DNA from: JBHGXV01 sp041920505
GTDB taxonomy: Bacteria > Bacillota > Bacilli > Brevibacillales > Brevibacillaceae
Length of the DNA stretch: 64,000 nt
NCBI GenBank assembly: GCA_041920505.1
Contig: JBHGXV010000049.1
Span: 1 to 64,000, forward strand
Reading direction: 5' to 3'
Under the pieces are notes generated by a model. The model saw nothing but the letters and a program-made list of their open reading frames with translations. It did no database searches and had not been told where the DNA came from. The position numbers and the translations under genes were made by a program. Of this stretch, positions 8,963 through 17,341 are shown piece by piece (positions within the stretch are counted from its first letter, which is position 1; the number at the start of each line of letters is the position of its first letter).

Positions 8963-9003
8963 CGTTTAAATCCTTCCATTCCTATTGGTTCCATGGTCAT
9001 TAT

Positions 9004-9032
9004 ATCATACTTGATCAAAAAGAATTTGACAA
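9004..9032 (-). promoter_or_regulatory. Sigma-A-type promoter of rarA
   Basis: Minus strand TTGTCA (9032-9027), a 17-base spacer and TATGAT (9009-9004), about 40 bases upstream of the rarA start. The extended motif reads TATGATATAAT. Confidence 0.6.
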
Positions 9033-9056
9033 AAGTTCGTTGCCCAAACAAAACAA

Positions 9057-9085
9057 GGCTGTGGAGCGCTTGCCGCTCTACAGCC
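9057..9085 (-). terminator. Terminator of tcdA
   Basis: 12-bp stem (GGCTGTGGAGCG with CGCTCTACAGCC, one G-T pair) and a 5-base loop. On the minus strand it starts 22 bases after the tcdA stop and is followed by TTGTTTTGTTTG. Confidence 0.85.
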
Positions 9086-9107
9086 CTGATTGTTTGCCTT
9101 TGTGCGC

Positions 9108-9863
9108 TCAGCCTTTTTTCGGCTGCCAGCCGAGCAGGTCGCGCACCACCACACTGGCCATGATCAGCCCGGCGACGGACGGGACGAAGGCGTTGCTCGC
9201 CGGGGGCTGACGCACCTTGCGAATCGGCGAGTTGGGATCGGCAACGATCTGTTCGCGCACGTCGGCGCGAATCGTCACCGGAATTTCCTTGGAATAGACG
9301 ACCTTGACGCCCTTGTGCACGCCTGCCTTGCGCAATTCGCGGCGAACCACCTTGGCAATCGGGTCGTAACTGGTTTGCGAGATGTCGGCCACCTCGAAAC
9401 GGGTCGGGTCCATCTTGTTGGCCGCGCCCATGCTGGAGATGATCGGGATGTTGCGCCGCTTGGCCTCCAGAATCAGGTGGATTTTGGCCGAGACCGTGTC
9501 CATCGCGTCGACGATGTAATCCAGCTTGTGGGCAAACAACTGCGGGGCCGTCTCGTCGGTGTAAAACATCTGCATCGTCACGACCTCACACTCCGGGTTG
9601 ATCGTGGCAATGCGCTGTTTCATCAATTCGCTCTTGGGCTGGCCGATCGTCTCCAGATTGGCGTGAATCTGCCGGTTGATATTGGTGATGTCCACCACGT
9701 CGCGGTCGATCAGCACAAGCTTGCCCACACCGGTGCGGGCCAGCGCCTCCACCGTAAACGAACCGACGCCGCCGATGCCAAGCACGGCGACAGTGCTGTT
9801 TTTCATGATCTCAAGGCCTTCCGGGCCAAACGCCAATTCACAACGGGAAAACTGATGCAGCAT
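9108..9863 (-). CDS. tcdA: tRNA threonylcarbamoyladenosine dehydratase TcdA (YrvM/CsdL)
   Basis: TcdA is an E1-like, ATP-dependent enzyme that closes the side chain of t6A37 in ANN-decoding tRNAs to the cyclic form ct6A, using sulfur-transfer partners such as cysteine desulfurases. The 251-residue chain has the adenylation-type Rossmann motif GIGGVGSF at about residues 29-36, DRDVVDITNINRQ for nucleotide binding and the dimer region MDTVSAKIHLI. The ATG lies 9 bases after AAAGG. The desulfurase gene three genes downstream is a plausible functional partner. It is separated from aspS by the 6S RNA gene, exactly as in B. subtilis. Confidence 0.93.
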   Translation of the reverse strand: MLHQFSRCELAFGPEGLEIMKNSTVAVLGIGGVGSFTVEALARTGVGKLVLIDRDVVDITNINRQIHANLETIGQPKSELMKQRIATINPECEVVTMQMFYTDETAPQLFAHKLDYIVDAMDTVSAKIHLILEAKRRNIPIISSMGAANKMDPTRFEVADISQTSYDPIAKVVRRELRKAGVHKGVKVVYSKEIPVTIRADVREQIVADPNSPIRKVRQPPASNAFVPSVAGLIMASVVVRDLLGWQPKKG

Positions 9864-9924
9864 GAAGTAACAACCTTTCGCAGCAGGGTAATGTACATCG
9901 GAAAACTAGGAATGAAAACATGGA

Positions 9925-10112
9925 GAAAAGAGCCCCATTATGCCGTGGTGCTCCTCAGTTTTGAACCTGCGCTAGCAGGTGGGTGTTCTGCCGAATCGCG
10001 TCAGACGTCCACTCGCCGGAGGCATGTCTTCCCGATTCTGGACGACGAACTCCCTTTTCGGAGATTGTGGCTCAAAACTATATTGGTTCTCACGCACATC
10101 GCAGGGCTCTTG
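9925..10112 (-). ncRNA. ssrS: 6S RNA (BsrA/6S-1 type)
   Basis: 6S RNA mimics an open promoter and traps sigma-A RNA polymerase. The intergenic segment between aspS and tcdA folds as one long rod on the minus strand: the terminal stem AGAGCCC (10110-10104) pairs with GGGCTCT (9935-9929), CGTG pairs with CACG further in, a central bubble follows, and AGTTTTGA (10079-10072) pairs with TCAAAACT (9964-9957). The apical arm contains CTCCGAAAAGGGAG and the run CGGCAGAACACCCACCTG that I recognise from Firmicute 6S RNAs. About 188 bases fits the family. The last stem plus CTCTTTTCTCC can serve as terminator. Ends are good to about 10 bases. The location matches bsrA in B. subtilis. Confidence 0.87.
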
Positions 10113-10121
10113 GTTTGTTGG

Positions 10122-10150
10122 TTTTATGGTACCACAGAAAAAAATCGCAA
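10122..10150 (-). promoter_or_regulatory. Likely promoter of the 6S RNA gene
   Basis: On the minus strand TTGCGA (10150-10145) is followed after 17 bases by ATAAAA (10127-10122), about 10 bases before the predicted 5' end of 6S RNA. The -35 box overlaps the last codons of aspS. The -10 box is a poor match. Confidence 0.4.
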
Positions 10151-10157
10151 TGCAAGT

Positions 10158-11948
10158 TCAGGCGTTGCCTTCCTCTTCTTTCTTCGCGATGACGGCGATG
10201 TTCAACTGTTCGAGCTGCGCCGGGTCCACTTCGCTCGGCGCGTTTACCATCAGGTCGCTCGCGCTGGCCGTTTTCGGGAAGGCGATGACTTCGCGCAGGT
10301 TGTTGCGGCCGGCCAGCAGCATGACCAGGCGGTCGAGACCGAGCGCGATCCCGCCGTGCGGAGGCGTCCCGTAGTCAAACGCGTCCAGGAGGAAACCGAA
10401 CTTCTCGCGCGCTTCTTCCGGGGTGAAGCCGAGCGTCTTGAACATTTTTTCCTGCACGTCGCGCTTGTAAATCCGCATCGAGCCGCCGCCCAGCTCGTAG
10501 CCGTTGAGCACCATGTCGTACGCCTGGGCGCGCATCGCACCCGGATCGGTGTCAAACAGGTGCAAATCCTCGTCTTTCGGGCGGGTAAACGGGTGGTGCA
10601 GGGCGACGTAGCGGCCTTCTTCCTCGTCCCACTCCACCAGCGGGAAGTCGACGACCCAGAGGAAGGCAAACTTGCTGTGATCGATCAGTCCCAGCTCCGC
10701 GCCCAGCTTCAGCCGCAGCGCGCCCAGCGCGTCGGCCACCACTTTCGGCTTGTCTGCGACAAACAGCAAGAGGTCGCCCTCGCCCGCGTCAAGGCGTTGT
10801 TTCAGGCTGTCAATCTGCTCGGGCGTGAAGAACTTGCCGATCGGCCCTTTCACTTCGCCGTCCTTGAGGGCCATCCAGGCGAGCCCTTTGGCGCCGTAGC
10901 GGGCGGCGAACTTGCCGAGGTCGTCCGCTTCCTTGCGGGAGTAGTGGCCGCAGCCTTTGGCGTTGATCGCCTTCACCTGTCCGCCGTTGGCCACCGCGCT
11001 CGCGAACACTTTAAACTCGCTGTCTTTGACCAGATCGGAGACGTCGACCAACTCCATGCCGAAGCGCACGTCCGGCTTGTCGGAGCCGTAACGGGCCATC
11101 GCTTCCGCGTAGGTGAGGCGCGGGAACGGCGTCGGGATGTCCACGCCGATCGTTTGCTTGAACACGTAGGCCATCATTTGCTCCATCAGCGGAAGCAACT
11201 CTTCCATCGGCAGGAAAGAGGTCTCGATGTCCACTTGGGTAAACTCCGGTTGCCGGTCGGCGCGCAAGTCCTCGTCGCGGAAGCAGCGGACGATCTGGTA
11301 GTAGCGTTCAAAGCCGGAGACCATCAGCAACTGTTTGAACAACTGCGGCGATTGCGGCAGCGCGTAAAATTCGTTCGGGTGCACGCGGGACGGCACCAGG
11401 TAGTCTCGCGCCCCCTCCGGCGTGCTCTTGGTCAGCATCGGCGTCTCCACTTCAAGGAAGCCGTGCGCGTCCAGGAAGTCGCGGAACGCCTTGGCCGCCT
11501 TGGAGCGAAGGATGAACGTGCGCTGCATCTCGGGACGGCGCAGGTCGAGATAGCGGTATTTCAGGCGGATCGACTCGTCGACGTCGATGTCGTCTTCGAT
11601 CTGGAACGGCGGCGTCTTGGCGTCGTTTAGGATCGTGATCTCCTCGACGTACACCTCGATCTCGCCGGTTTTCAGCTTGGGATTGATCGCTTCGGGGGCG
11701 CGCGCCACCACTTGGCCGGTGACGGAGAGCACGTATTCGCTGCGCACCTTGTCCGCCTTCTCCCATGCCTCTTTGTTCACTTCCGGGTTAAAGACGACTT
11801 GCACGATGCCGCTGCGGTCGCGCAGGTCGATAAAGATGACGCCGCCCAGGTCACGCCGCTTCTGCACCCAGCCGTTGAGCGTCACCCGACGTCCTGTCAT
11901 GTCCTTCGTTACCTCTCCGCAAAAGACGTTGCGGTAAAGATGTCCCAT
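10158..11948 (-). CDS. aspS: Aspartyl-tRNA synthetase
   Basis: Class II synthetase that charges tRNA-Asp, 596 residues as usual for bacterial AspRS. The N-terminal OB fold (GWVQKRRDLGGVIFIDLRDR) reads the anticodon; motif 2 is FRDEDLRADRQPEFTQ, the bacterial GAD insertion lies at about 290-420, and motif 3 is GIALGLDRLVML near the end. A histidine or asparagine switch that would mark a non-discriminating enzyme (also making Asp-tRNA-Asn) cannot be judged safely by eye. The ATG starts 3 bases after the hisS stop with its site GGAGGGAT inside the hisS end, so the two synthetases are translationally close and share the T-box leader. Confidence 0.96.
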   Translation of the reverse strand: MGHLYRNVFCGEVTKDMTGRRVTLNGWVQKRRDLGGVIFIDLRDRSGIVQVVFNPEVNKEAWEKADKVRSEYVLSVTGQVVARAPEAINPKLKTGEIEVYVEEITILNDAKTPPFQIEDDIDVDESIRLKYRYLDLRRPEMQRTFILRSKAAKAFRDFLDAHGFLEVETPMLTKSTPEGARDYLVPSRVHPNEFYALPQSPQLFKQLLMVSGFERYYQIVRCFRDEDLRADRQPEFTQVDIETSFLPMEELLPLMEQMMAYVFKQTIGVDIPTPFPRLTYAEAMARYGSDKPDVRFGMELVDVSDLVKDSEFKVFASAVANGGQVKAINAKGCGHYSRKEADDLGKFAARYGAKGLAWMALKDGEVKGPIGKFFTPEQIDSLKQRLDAGEGDLLLFVADKPKVVADALGALRLKLGAELGLIDHSKFAFLWVVDFPLVEWDEEEGRYVALHHPFTRPKDEDLHLFDTDPGAMRAQAYDMVLNGYELGGGSMRIYKRDVQEKMFKTLGFTPEEAREKFGFLLDAFDYGTPPHGGIALGLDRLVMLLAGRNNLREVIAFPKTASASDLMVNAPSEVDPAQLEQLNIAVIAKKEEEGNA

Positions 11949-11951
11949 CTG

Positions 11952-13244
11952 TTATCCCTCCACTTGACTGCTGGTTTGTTTGCATTTTTCGGCGAGCGCC
12001 TCTGCCGCCCGGACGACGGGCACTTCGGTTTGTTCGCCGGTTGCCATCTCCTTGAGCACGACATGGCCCGACTGCAATTCCGCTTCGCCGATGATCACCG
12101 TATAACGGGCGGCGAGACGGTCGGCCGCTTTCAACTGGGCTTTCATCTTGCGGTTCAGATAGTCCATGTCGGCGGACAATCCCTGTTTGCGCACCATGTC
12201 CAACAAGCGGAACGCAAGCGGTTTGGCCTCCGGCGTCTGCACGGCCACGTAGCAGTCGAGCGCGGTATGGACCGGAAGCTGAATTCCCTGTTTCTCCAGG
12301 GCCAACAGCAATCGCTCGATGCTGAGCGCGAACCCGATCCCCGGCATGTCCTCGCCGCCGATCTCGGCCACCAGCCCGTTGTATCGGCCGCCGCCGCAGA
12401 GCGTCTCCACCGCGCCGATCTCGGCCATCTTGATCTCGAACGCCGTGCGGGTGTAATAGTCCAGCCCGCGCACCAGCCGTGGATTGATCGTAAACGGAAC
12501 GTTCAGCGCGGTCAGGTAATCCTGCACACGGGCGAAGTGCTTGGCCGACTCTTCGCTCAGGTAATCGAGGATGGACGGCGCGTCCTTGGTCAGGCTGCGG
12601 CACTTCTCCTGCTTGCAGTCCAGCACGCGCAACGGGTTGCGGTCCATCCGAGACTGGCAGTCGGCGCACAATTCGCCGCGAAACTGGTTGAGAAAGGCAA
12701 GCAGCTTCTCGCGGTACAGCGCCCGGTCCTCCAGCGTGCCGACGCTGTTTAATTCCACGTTGATTCCGCTCAGGCCGAACTCCTCGTAAAAGCGCACCGC
12801 CAGCGCGATCACTTCGGCGTCGATCGCCGGATCGTCGGCGCCAATCACTTCGACGCCGAACTGGGTGAACTGGCGGAAACGGCCTGCCTGCGGACGCTCG
12901 TGGCGAAACATCGGGCCGATGTAGTACAGCTTGGTCGGCTGGTTGGGCGAACCGTACAGTTTCTTTTCCACGTAGGCGCGCACCGTTCCGGCGGTGCCTT
13001 CGGGACGCAGCGTCAACGCCTCTTCGCCGCGCGATTCGACGCTGTACATCTCTTTTTGCACGATGTCGGTCGTCCCGCCCACGCCGCGCACGAACAACTC
13101 GGTCTGTTCAAAGATCGGCGTGCGGATTTCCTGGTAATTGTAGCGGCGGCACAGGTCGCGGGCTTTGTCTTCGATGTACTGCCACAGCTCCACCACACCC
13201 GGCATGATGTCCTGCGTGCCGCGCGGAATCTGAATCCTCGTCAT
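11952..13244 (-). CDS. hisS: Histidyl-tRNA synthetase
   Basis: Class II synthetase for tRNA-His, 430 residues. Motif 2 RPEGTAGTVRAYV, the histidine-specific loop LVRGLDYYTRTAFE and motif 3 GIGFALSIERLLL are complete, and the C-terminal anticodon domain begins near residue 335 (LDCYVAVQTPEAKPLAF). The ATG lies 6 bases after GGAGGGAAGG. It is the first gene of the hisS-aspS operon and is preceded by a T-box leader, so its expression depends on the charging state of one tRNA; the specifier that can be read is GAC (Asp), not a His codon. Confidence 0.96.
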   Translation of the reverse strand: MTRIQIPRGTQDIMPGVVELWQYIEDKARDLCRRYNYQEIRTPIFEQTELFVRGVGGTTDIVQKEMYSVESRGEEALTLRPEGTAGTVRAYVEKKLYGSPNQPTKLYYIGPMFRHERPQAGRFRQFTQFGVEVIGADDPAIDAEVIALAVRFYEEFGLSGINVELNSVGTLEDRALYREKLLAFLNQFRGELCADCQSRMDRNPLRVLDCKQEKCRSLTKDAPSILDYLSEESAKHFARVQDYLTALNVPFTINPRLVRGLDYYTRTAFEIKMAEIGAVETLCGGGRYNGLVAEIGGEDMPGIGFALSIERLLLALEKQGIQLPVHTALDCYVAVQTPEAKPLAFRLLDMVRKQGLSADMDYLNRKMKAQLKAADRLAARYTVIIGEAELQSGHVVLKEMATGEQTEVPVVRAAEALAEKCKQTSSQVEG

Positions 13245-13279
13245 GTCCTTCCCTCCGTATGGTCTTTCGGATAAATAAG

Positions 13280-13329
13280 AAAATCTCCCGTCCTTGACAT
13301 GACGGGTGCGTCATGTCAGGGACGAGAGA
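13280..13329 (-). terminator. T-box controlled transcription terminator before hisS
   Basis: Long inverted repeat (CTCTCGTCCCTGACATGACG against CGTCATGTCAAGGACGGGAGA with two small bulges) followed by TTTTC on the minus strand. Its 5' arm can pair instead with the T-box region to form the antiterminator. Confidence 0.88.
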
Positions 13330-13580
13330 CTTGCATACTCCCGTGGTGCCACCCTGCTTGGATATACGTGCATACGTATCCCACTCATCTCGACCGGTAA
13401 CGTCGGTCCGACGCCTCGCGGTTACTGGGACTTAGGCCGTCCGTTCACCGGGGTCCTCGGGGAGGTCATTCGCCAAGGCGCGATAGAGAAGCGCTTGCAG
13501 CCACGGCGCTTCCTCTCTGGCTATCCGTTTCTTGGGTACTTGGTCCCGTCATCAGATCGAACATATTCGCTCAAAACTTA
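13280..13580 (-). promoter_or_regulatory. T-box riboswitch leader of hisS-aspS
   Basis: The leader carries the T-box sequence AGGGTGGCACCACGG at 13355-13341, which differs by one base from the usual consensus and pairs with the tRNA acceptor end. Stem I shows AGTA (13540-13537) on its left side, an apical GAAGCGC/GCGCTTC stem with the AGAGA bulge, and GAATGAC on its right side; the codon in specifier position is GAC (13467-13465), aspartate. A strong terminator at 13280-13329 overlaps the antiterminator sequence. With uncharged tRNA the antiterminator forms and the operon is transcribed. The terminator and T-box are certain; the specifier reading is an inference from the Stem I pattern. Confidence 0.9.
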
Positions 13581-13586
13581 TTTTGA

Positions 13587-13615
13587 ATCATAGCAAATGG
13601 CATGAGGCGAGTCAA
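13587..13615 (-). promoter_or_regulatory. Sigma-A promoter of the hisS-aspS operon
   Basis: Minus strand TTGACT (13615-13610), 17-base spacer, TATGAT (13592-13587). Transcription would start at about 13580, placing the full T-box leader on the RNA. Confidence 0.75.
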
Positions 13616-13664
13616 CGGGCGGTCCGTTAAAAGTTTTTTGCCTCGCTTACCCGCCCATCGCCCG

Positions 13665-15182
13665 TCAGCCCTTCTGCGCGACGCCCGCGCCGAAGTAGAC
13701 CTCGTCCAGATCGCGCAGCTTTTTTGCCACCAACTGCCGGCAGGTGTCGTTGTACGTTTTCGGGTCTTTCGGATTGGGCCAGCGGATCAGCTTGCCCGAA
13801 CCCGGCTTCATCAGTTTGGAAACGGCGCCGCAGCCGAGGCCGAGAATCGTCTGGGCTTCTTCCATGATCATGATGTTGTAGATGCTCTCGTGCCCATCGA
13901 GCGCGTATCCGACGTTTTCCAGATTGCCGAGGATGTTTTTCTGCCGGTAGAGGTAGTACGGCACGTAGCCGTGCGCGCGGGTCCAGCGGGAGGCCTCCGC
14001 CATCATCCGGCGCACTTCGTCCCGGTCGGCCACCTGGTAACGCTCCCTGTTTTGCGTCATCTCCGACGCCCGCTTGAACGACAGGGTGTGGATCGTAAGC
14101 GAGGCAGGCATCAGCTTCTCCACCTCGGCGAGCGTGTGTTGCCACTCCGCCATGCCTTCGTTGGGCAGACCGATGATCAGGTCCATGTTGATGTTGGCGA
14201 GTCCCATCTCCCGGGCCAGGTGGTACTTCTCCACCGTTTCGGCCACCGTGTGGTGACGGCCGATGGCGTAAAGCGTCTCCTCGGTAAACGACTGCGGATT
14301 GATGCTGATCCGATCCACCCGCCACTTTTTCATCACGGCCAGCTTTTTTGGCGTAATCGTGTCCGGCCGCCCCGCTTCCACGGTCAACTCGCGCACCTTG
14401 TCCATGTGCGGAAACGAGTCGTACAGCGTGACAAACAGCGCGTCCAGCTCCTCGGCCGTGATGCTGGTCGGGGTGCCGCCGCCGAAGTAGATCGACGTGA
14501 TCCGCTGGTCGTGCCGCTTCAGCCACTCGCCGATGGCGCGGATCTCGTAGTGGAGCCCGTCGAGAAAACCGCCCACCCAGCCCTGGTTCGGCTTGATCGC
14601 GTACGCGGGAAAGGTGCAGTACGCGCACTTCGTCGGACAAAACGGGATGCCGATATAGACGGACACTTCCCGGTCGATCTGGTACAGGTCGGGCACGACG
14701 CGCAACTGCCGGTCGACGATCGATTGCAACAGCTCCAGTTTCTCGGGACGGACCATGTAGTCGTCGCGCAAATGGCGGTGTGCTTCCTCGCGGCTCATCC
14801 CGGACGTGAGCAGTTTGTGCAACAGCTTGGTCGGGCGGATGCCGGTGAGGATTCCCCATCCCTGCTCAAGGCCGGTGCAACGCTCCAGCAACACCAGAAG
14901 CACGTAGCTGACCGCCTGTTTCGCCGTCTTGCGCTCCGCCTTTTCGCCCCGCTCCCGCCAGGGGCGCATGTGCTCAAACCGCCACTCGCCCTCGCCGGTG
15001 CGAAGCGTCCCGCTGGCGAAAGCACCCTCGGCCGTCGATTCCAGCGCGAGCGCGATGCGCATGTCGGCCGGACGGTCGTCAAACCGGTCGACATATGTCA
15101 CCTCTGGCTCCTCGTAAAACAGGGCAAGGATCTGGTTGATTTCCAGCTCGAACGCATGCCCCGTGCACTTGATCTGAATCAT
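13665..15182 (-). CDS. hemZ: Coproporphyrinogen dehydrogenase HemZ (radical SAM)
   Basis: Oxygen-independent coproporphyrinogen-III oxidase-like protein of the HemZ branch, 505 residues. Like HemZ of B. subtilis, it has a non-catalytic N-terminal region of about 165 residues before the radical SAM core. The iron-sulfur motif is CPTKCAYC, followed by GGGTPTS for SAM binding and DLIIGLPNEGM in the barrel; the C-terminal HemN-like part starts near 400. Members of this family act in anaerobic haem synthesis, though some are haem chaperones (HemW), and the N-terminal extension argues for HemZ. The ATG is 5 bases after AGGTGA. It lies upstream of the T-box promoter of hisS and is transcribed separately. 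Confidence 0.87.
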   Translation of the reverse strand: MIQIKCTGHAFELEINQILALFYEEPEVTYVDRFDDRPADMRIALALESTAEGAFASGTLRTGEGEWRFEHMRPWRERGEKAERKTAKQAVSYVLLVLLERCTGLEQGWGILTGIRPTKLLHKLLTSGMSREEAHRHLRDDYMVRPEKLELLQSIVDRQLRVVPDLYQIDREVSVYIGIPFCPTKCAYCTFPAYAIKPNQGWVGGFLDGLHYEIRAIGEWLKRHDQRITSIYFGGGTPTSITAEELDALFVTLYDSFPHMDKVRELTVEAGRPDTITPKKLAVMKKWRVDRISINPQSFTEETLYAIGRHHTVAETVEKYHLAREMGLANINMDLIIGLPNEGMAEWQHTLAEVEKLMPASLTIHTLSFKRASEMTQNRERYQVADRDEVRRMMAEASRWTRAHGYVPYYLYRQKNILGNLENVGYALDGHESIYNIMIMEEAQTILGLGCGAVSKLMKPGSGKLIRWPNPKDPKTYNDTCRQLVAKKLRDLDEVYFGAGVAQKG

Positions 15183-15264
15183 CGGTTCACCTGCTTCTTC
15201 GTGTAACGCTCTCGTAACAGTTTACCCAACCGAAGAAGCACGGTCAATCGCGCAAGCGGCTCTG

Positions 15265-15438
15265 TCACCGCCTGATCTGCCGCTTAAGCCGCCGAACGTC
15301 GCCGATGCTGATCTGAAATTCCCCGGACAGTTCGACATCGTTCATCGTTGACTCCTTGGCCAAAAAATCGTGGAAGTCGACGGAAAACAACCGGCGATTG
15401 GACTCCTGCGCGAACCTTTCCTTCTTGGACTGTCGCAT
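15265..15438 (-). CDS. Small basic protein, 57 residues (YrzK-like by position)
   Basis: The ATG at 15438 is 6 bases from a perfect AAAGGAGG. The product is small, basic and soluble, with a likely helix-turn-helix-like end (EFQISIGDVRRLKRQIRR) that resembles sigma-factor region 4 fragments, so it could bind nucleic acid. In B. subtilis a protein of similar size, YrzK, is encoded between hisS and the SH3-amidase gene yrvJ, which is the same place. Function unknown. The gene is divergent from the amidase gene and their 5' ends are about 140 bases apart. Confidence 0.7.
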   Translation of the reverse strand: MRQSKKERFAQESNRRLFSVDFHDFLAKESTMNDVELSGEFQISIGDVRRLKRQIRR

Positions 15439-15582
15439 GTTCATCCTCCTTTTGGTTTCTAGTCTGCCCGCAGGACAGCGATTCAAACGAACTGCGAGAA
15501 TGTTGTCATCCGGTGCAGGATTTTGCGGAAAAAACACGAAGTTATGGGATACGGAAAATTTCGGAAAGTGAGGATGTCACCT

Positions 15583-17112
15583 GTGTTTCAACGATTCAAA
15601 CGGTTGGGCGCCGCCCTCGCCGTTGCTTCTTTGCTGTGCTCCCCGGCGGCCGGTTTCGGTACTGTCAACGCGGCCGCTGCCGGTACCGCCAGCACGGCCG
15701 GTCATGTGCAAATCGCGGTGGACAAACTGAACGTGCGCTCCGGCCCCGGGCTCACTTACAGCGTCATCGGCAATCTCAAGGCCAATACCACGCTGCCCGT
15801 GGTCGCGGAAAAAGACAACTGGACCCAGGTCGCCTTGCCGGACGGCCGCAAGGGCTGGGTGGCGAGCTGGCTGGTGAAACGGACGAACAAAGCGCCAACG
15901 CAGCAGACGTTGACCAAACAGGTGCCGGGCAAGCCGAACGCGGCCAGCCAGCCCGCGGCGAAACAACAGCCGACAAATCCGCAACCGGCCAAGCAACCTC
16001 CGGCGCAACCCCAACCGGCCAAGCAACCTCCGGCGGTCAAAAGCACGGGGACGAATGTCAACGTGCGGACCGGCCCGGGCCTGACCTTTCCCGTCATCCG
16101 GCAAATCCAGCCCGACCAGTCCTGGCCGCTGGTAAAAAAAGAGGGACAATGGGTGCAAATCCGGCTGTCCGACAAGCAAACCGGCTGGGTCGCCGGCTGG
16201 CTGGTCACCGCCACAAACGATGAAACCAACGGATCGGCCGGCCCATCCGCTCATCCGTCCGAGGGAAAAACGGATGGGGTATCCGCAGGACCAACGGGCG
16301 GAGAGGGCCAAGCCGCCGAATCCTCGCCACCAACGCTTACTGTCTTGTACGACACCACCAATGTCCGTTCCGGTCCCGGCACCAACTACGATGTCATCAG
16401 CCGGGTGCAGAGCGGTGAACGGTATCCGATTCTCAAGTCGGAAGGACAGTGGTACCAGATTCAACTTGCGGACGGGACGAAGGGCTACGTGGCCGGATGG
16501 CTGGTGAGCGCCGACGGAGCGCCGCTGGTGATTCAGGGCGACGAACTGCGCGGCAAGCTGATCGTGGTCGACGCGGGCCACGGCGGGAACGACGCGGGAG
16601 CGATCGGCGTCAGCCTGGCCACCCAGGAGAAGACGATCAACCTGCAAGTCGCCCTGGCGCTCAAAGCCAAGCTGGAAGCGGCGGGCGCGACGGTGATCAT
16701 GACCCGCAGTGACGACCGCGCGCTGACGCTGCGGGAGCGCGTCGAAATCGCGGTAAAAAACAAGGCGGACCTGTTCGTCAGCGTGCATCACAACACCCAT
16801 CCCAACGCCTCGACCAACGGCACCATGGTTTTTTACTACAAGGAAGGCGAGTCCAGCAAACTGGCTTCCTTGGTGCAGAGCGAACTGACCAAGGCAACCC
16901 ACTACAAGGACCTCGGCTTTCGCTTCGGCGACTACTTCGTGCTCCGGGAAAACCCGATCACGGCGATTCTCGCGGAAGTGGGCTTCATCTCCAACCAAGA
17001 GGAAGAGGCGAATGTTCGCTCGCCGAAACAGCAGGAACTGGCCGCCGAAGGAATCTGCAAGGGAATCGTGCGCTACTTCCAGTCACAGTCACAGCCTCCC
17101 GCCGAACAATAG
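15583..17112 (+). CDS. Secreted N-acetylmuramoyl-L-alanine amidase with three SH3b domains (YrvJ-like)
   Basis: This exported autolysin cleaves the bond between MurNAc and the stem peptide. From the GTG at 15583, which is 9 bases after GTGAGG, it is 509 residues; an in-frame ATG at 15574 is possible but leaves no room for the site. A signal peptide (residues 6-35, ending AVNAAAA-like) is followed by SH3b domains at about 42-98, 155-209 and 252-308, each with the NVRSGPG-type turn, and Amidase_3 from about 328. Zinc and catalytic residues are visible in DAGHGG, QEKTINL, SVHHNTH and ILAEVGF. A proline-glutamine linker lies between domains 1 and 2. B. subtilis yrvJ has the same architecture and position. 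It ends in a strong terminator. Confidence 0.92.
   Translation: MFQRFKRLGAALAVASLLCSPAAGFGTVNAAAAGTASTAGHVQIAVDKLNVRSGPGLTYSVIGNLKANTTLPVVAEKDNWTQVALPDGRKGWVASWLVKRTNKAPTQQTLTKQVPGKPNAASQPAAKQQPTNPQPAKQPPAQPQPAKQPPAVKSTGTNVNVRTGPGLTFPVIRQIQPDQSWPLVKKEGQWVQIRLSDKQTGWVAGWLVTATNDETNGSAGPSAHPSEGKTDGVSAGPTGGEGQAAESSPPTLTVLYDTTNVRSGPGTNYDVISRVQSGERYPILKSEGQWYQIQLADGTKGYVAGWLVSADGAPLVIQGDELRGKLIVVDAGHGGNDAGAIGVSLATQEKTINLQVALALKAKLEAAGATVIMTRSDDRALTLRERVEIAVKNKADLFVSVHHNTHPNASTNGTMVFYYKEGESSKLASLVQSELTKATHYKDLGFRFGDYFVLRENPITAILAEVGFISNQEEEANVRSPKQQELAAEGICKGIVRYFQSQSQPPAEQ
15982..16035 (+). repeat. Two 24-base direct repeats inside the amidase linker
   Basis: CAACCGGCCAAGCAACCTCC and the next four bases occur at 15982 and again 30 bases later at 16012. 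They encode the repeated PQPAKQPPA linker between SH3b domains and are a likely site of length variation by slippage. Confidence 0.8.
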
Positions 17113-17123
17113 AAGATGACAAG

Positions 17124-17169
17124 ACAGGCACAGACGGACGGATACGCTCCGGGCGGTGCCTGTTTTTTT
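17124..17169 (+). terminator. Terminator of the SH3-amidase gene
   Basis: ACAGGCAC / GTGCCTGT outer stem followed by a run of seven T, 11 bases after the stop. Confidence 0.85.
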
Positions 17170-17270
17170 CTCTCAAGGTCAACGTTAGTCAAAATCAAAG
17201 AAACGGCGTCCCTTGCCCAGATCGCGCGACATACCGGGCCGTCATCCCGCCAGACGCCCGTTTCCCTCTG

Positions 17271-17298
17271 TTGAAGGTGCGGAAAAACTTTCTATAAT
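17271..17298 (+). promoter_or_regulatory. Promoter upstream of the ROK kinase gene
   Basis: TTGAAG (17271-17276), 16-base spacer, perfect TATAAT (17293-17298). Transcription from here would first read the 14-codon leader frame at 17342 and then the kinase. The stretch 17170-17270 shows nothing else recognisable. Confidence 0.65.
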
Positions 17299-17341
17299 AA
17301 AAAAGCGAAAACACCCATCTTTTCTAAAAGGAGTGTTGGAT

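Noticed and set aside
9090..11630. 846-codon plus-strand frame over tcdA, 6S RNA and aspS
   Set aside because: Antisense to aspS and tcdA and running through the 6S RNA; composition is typical of a shadow frame.
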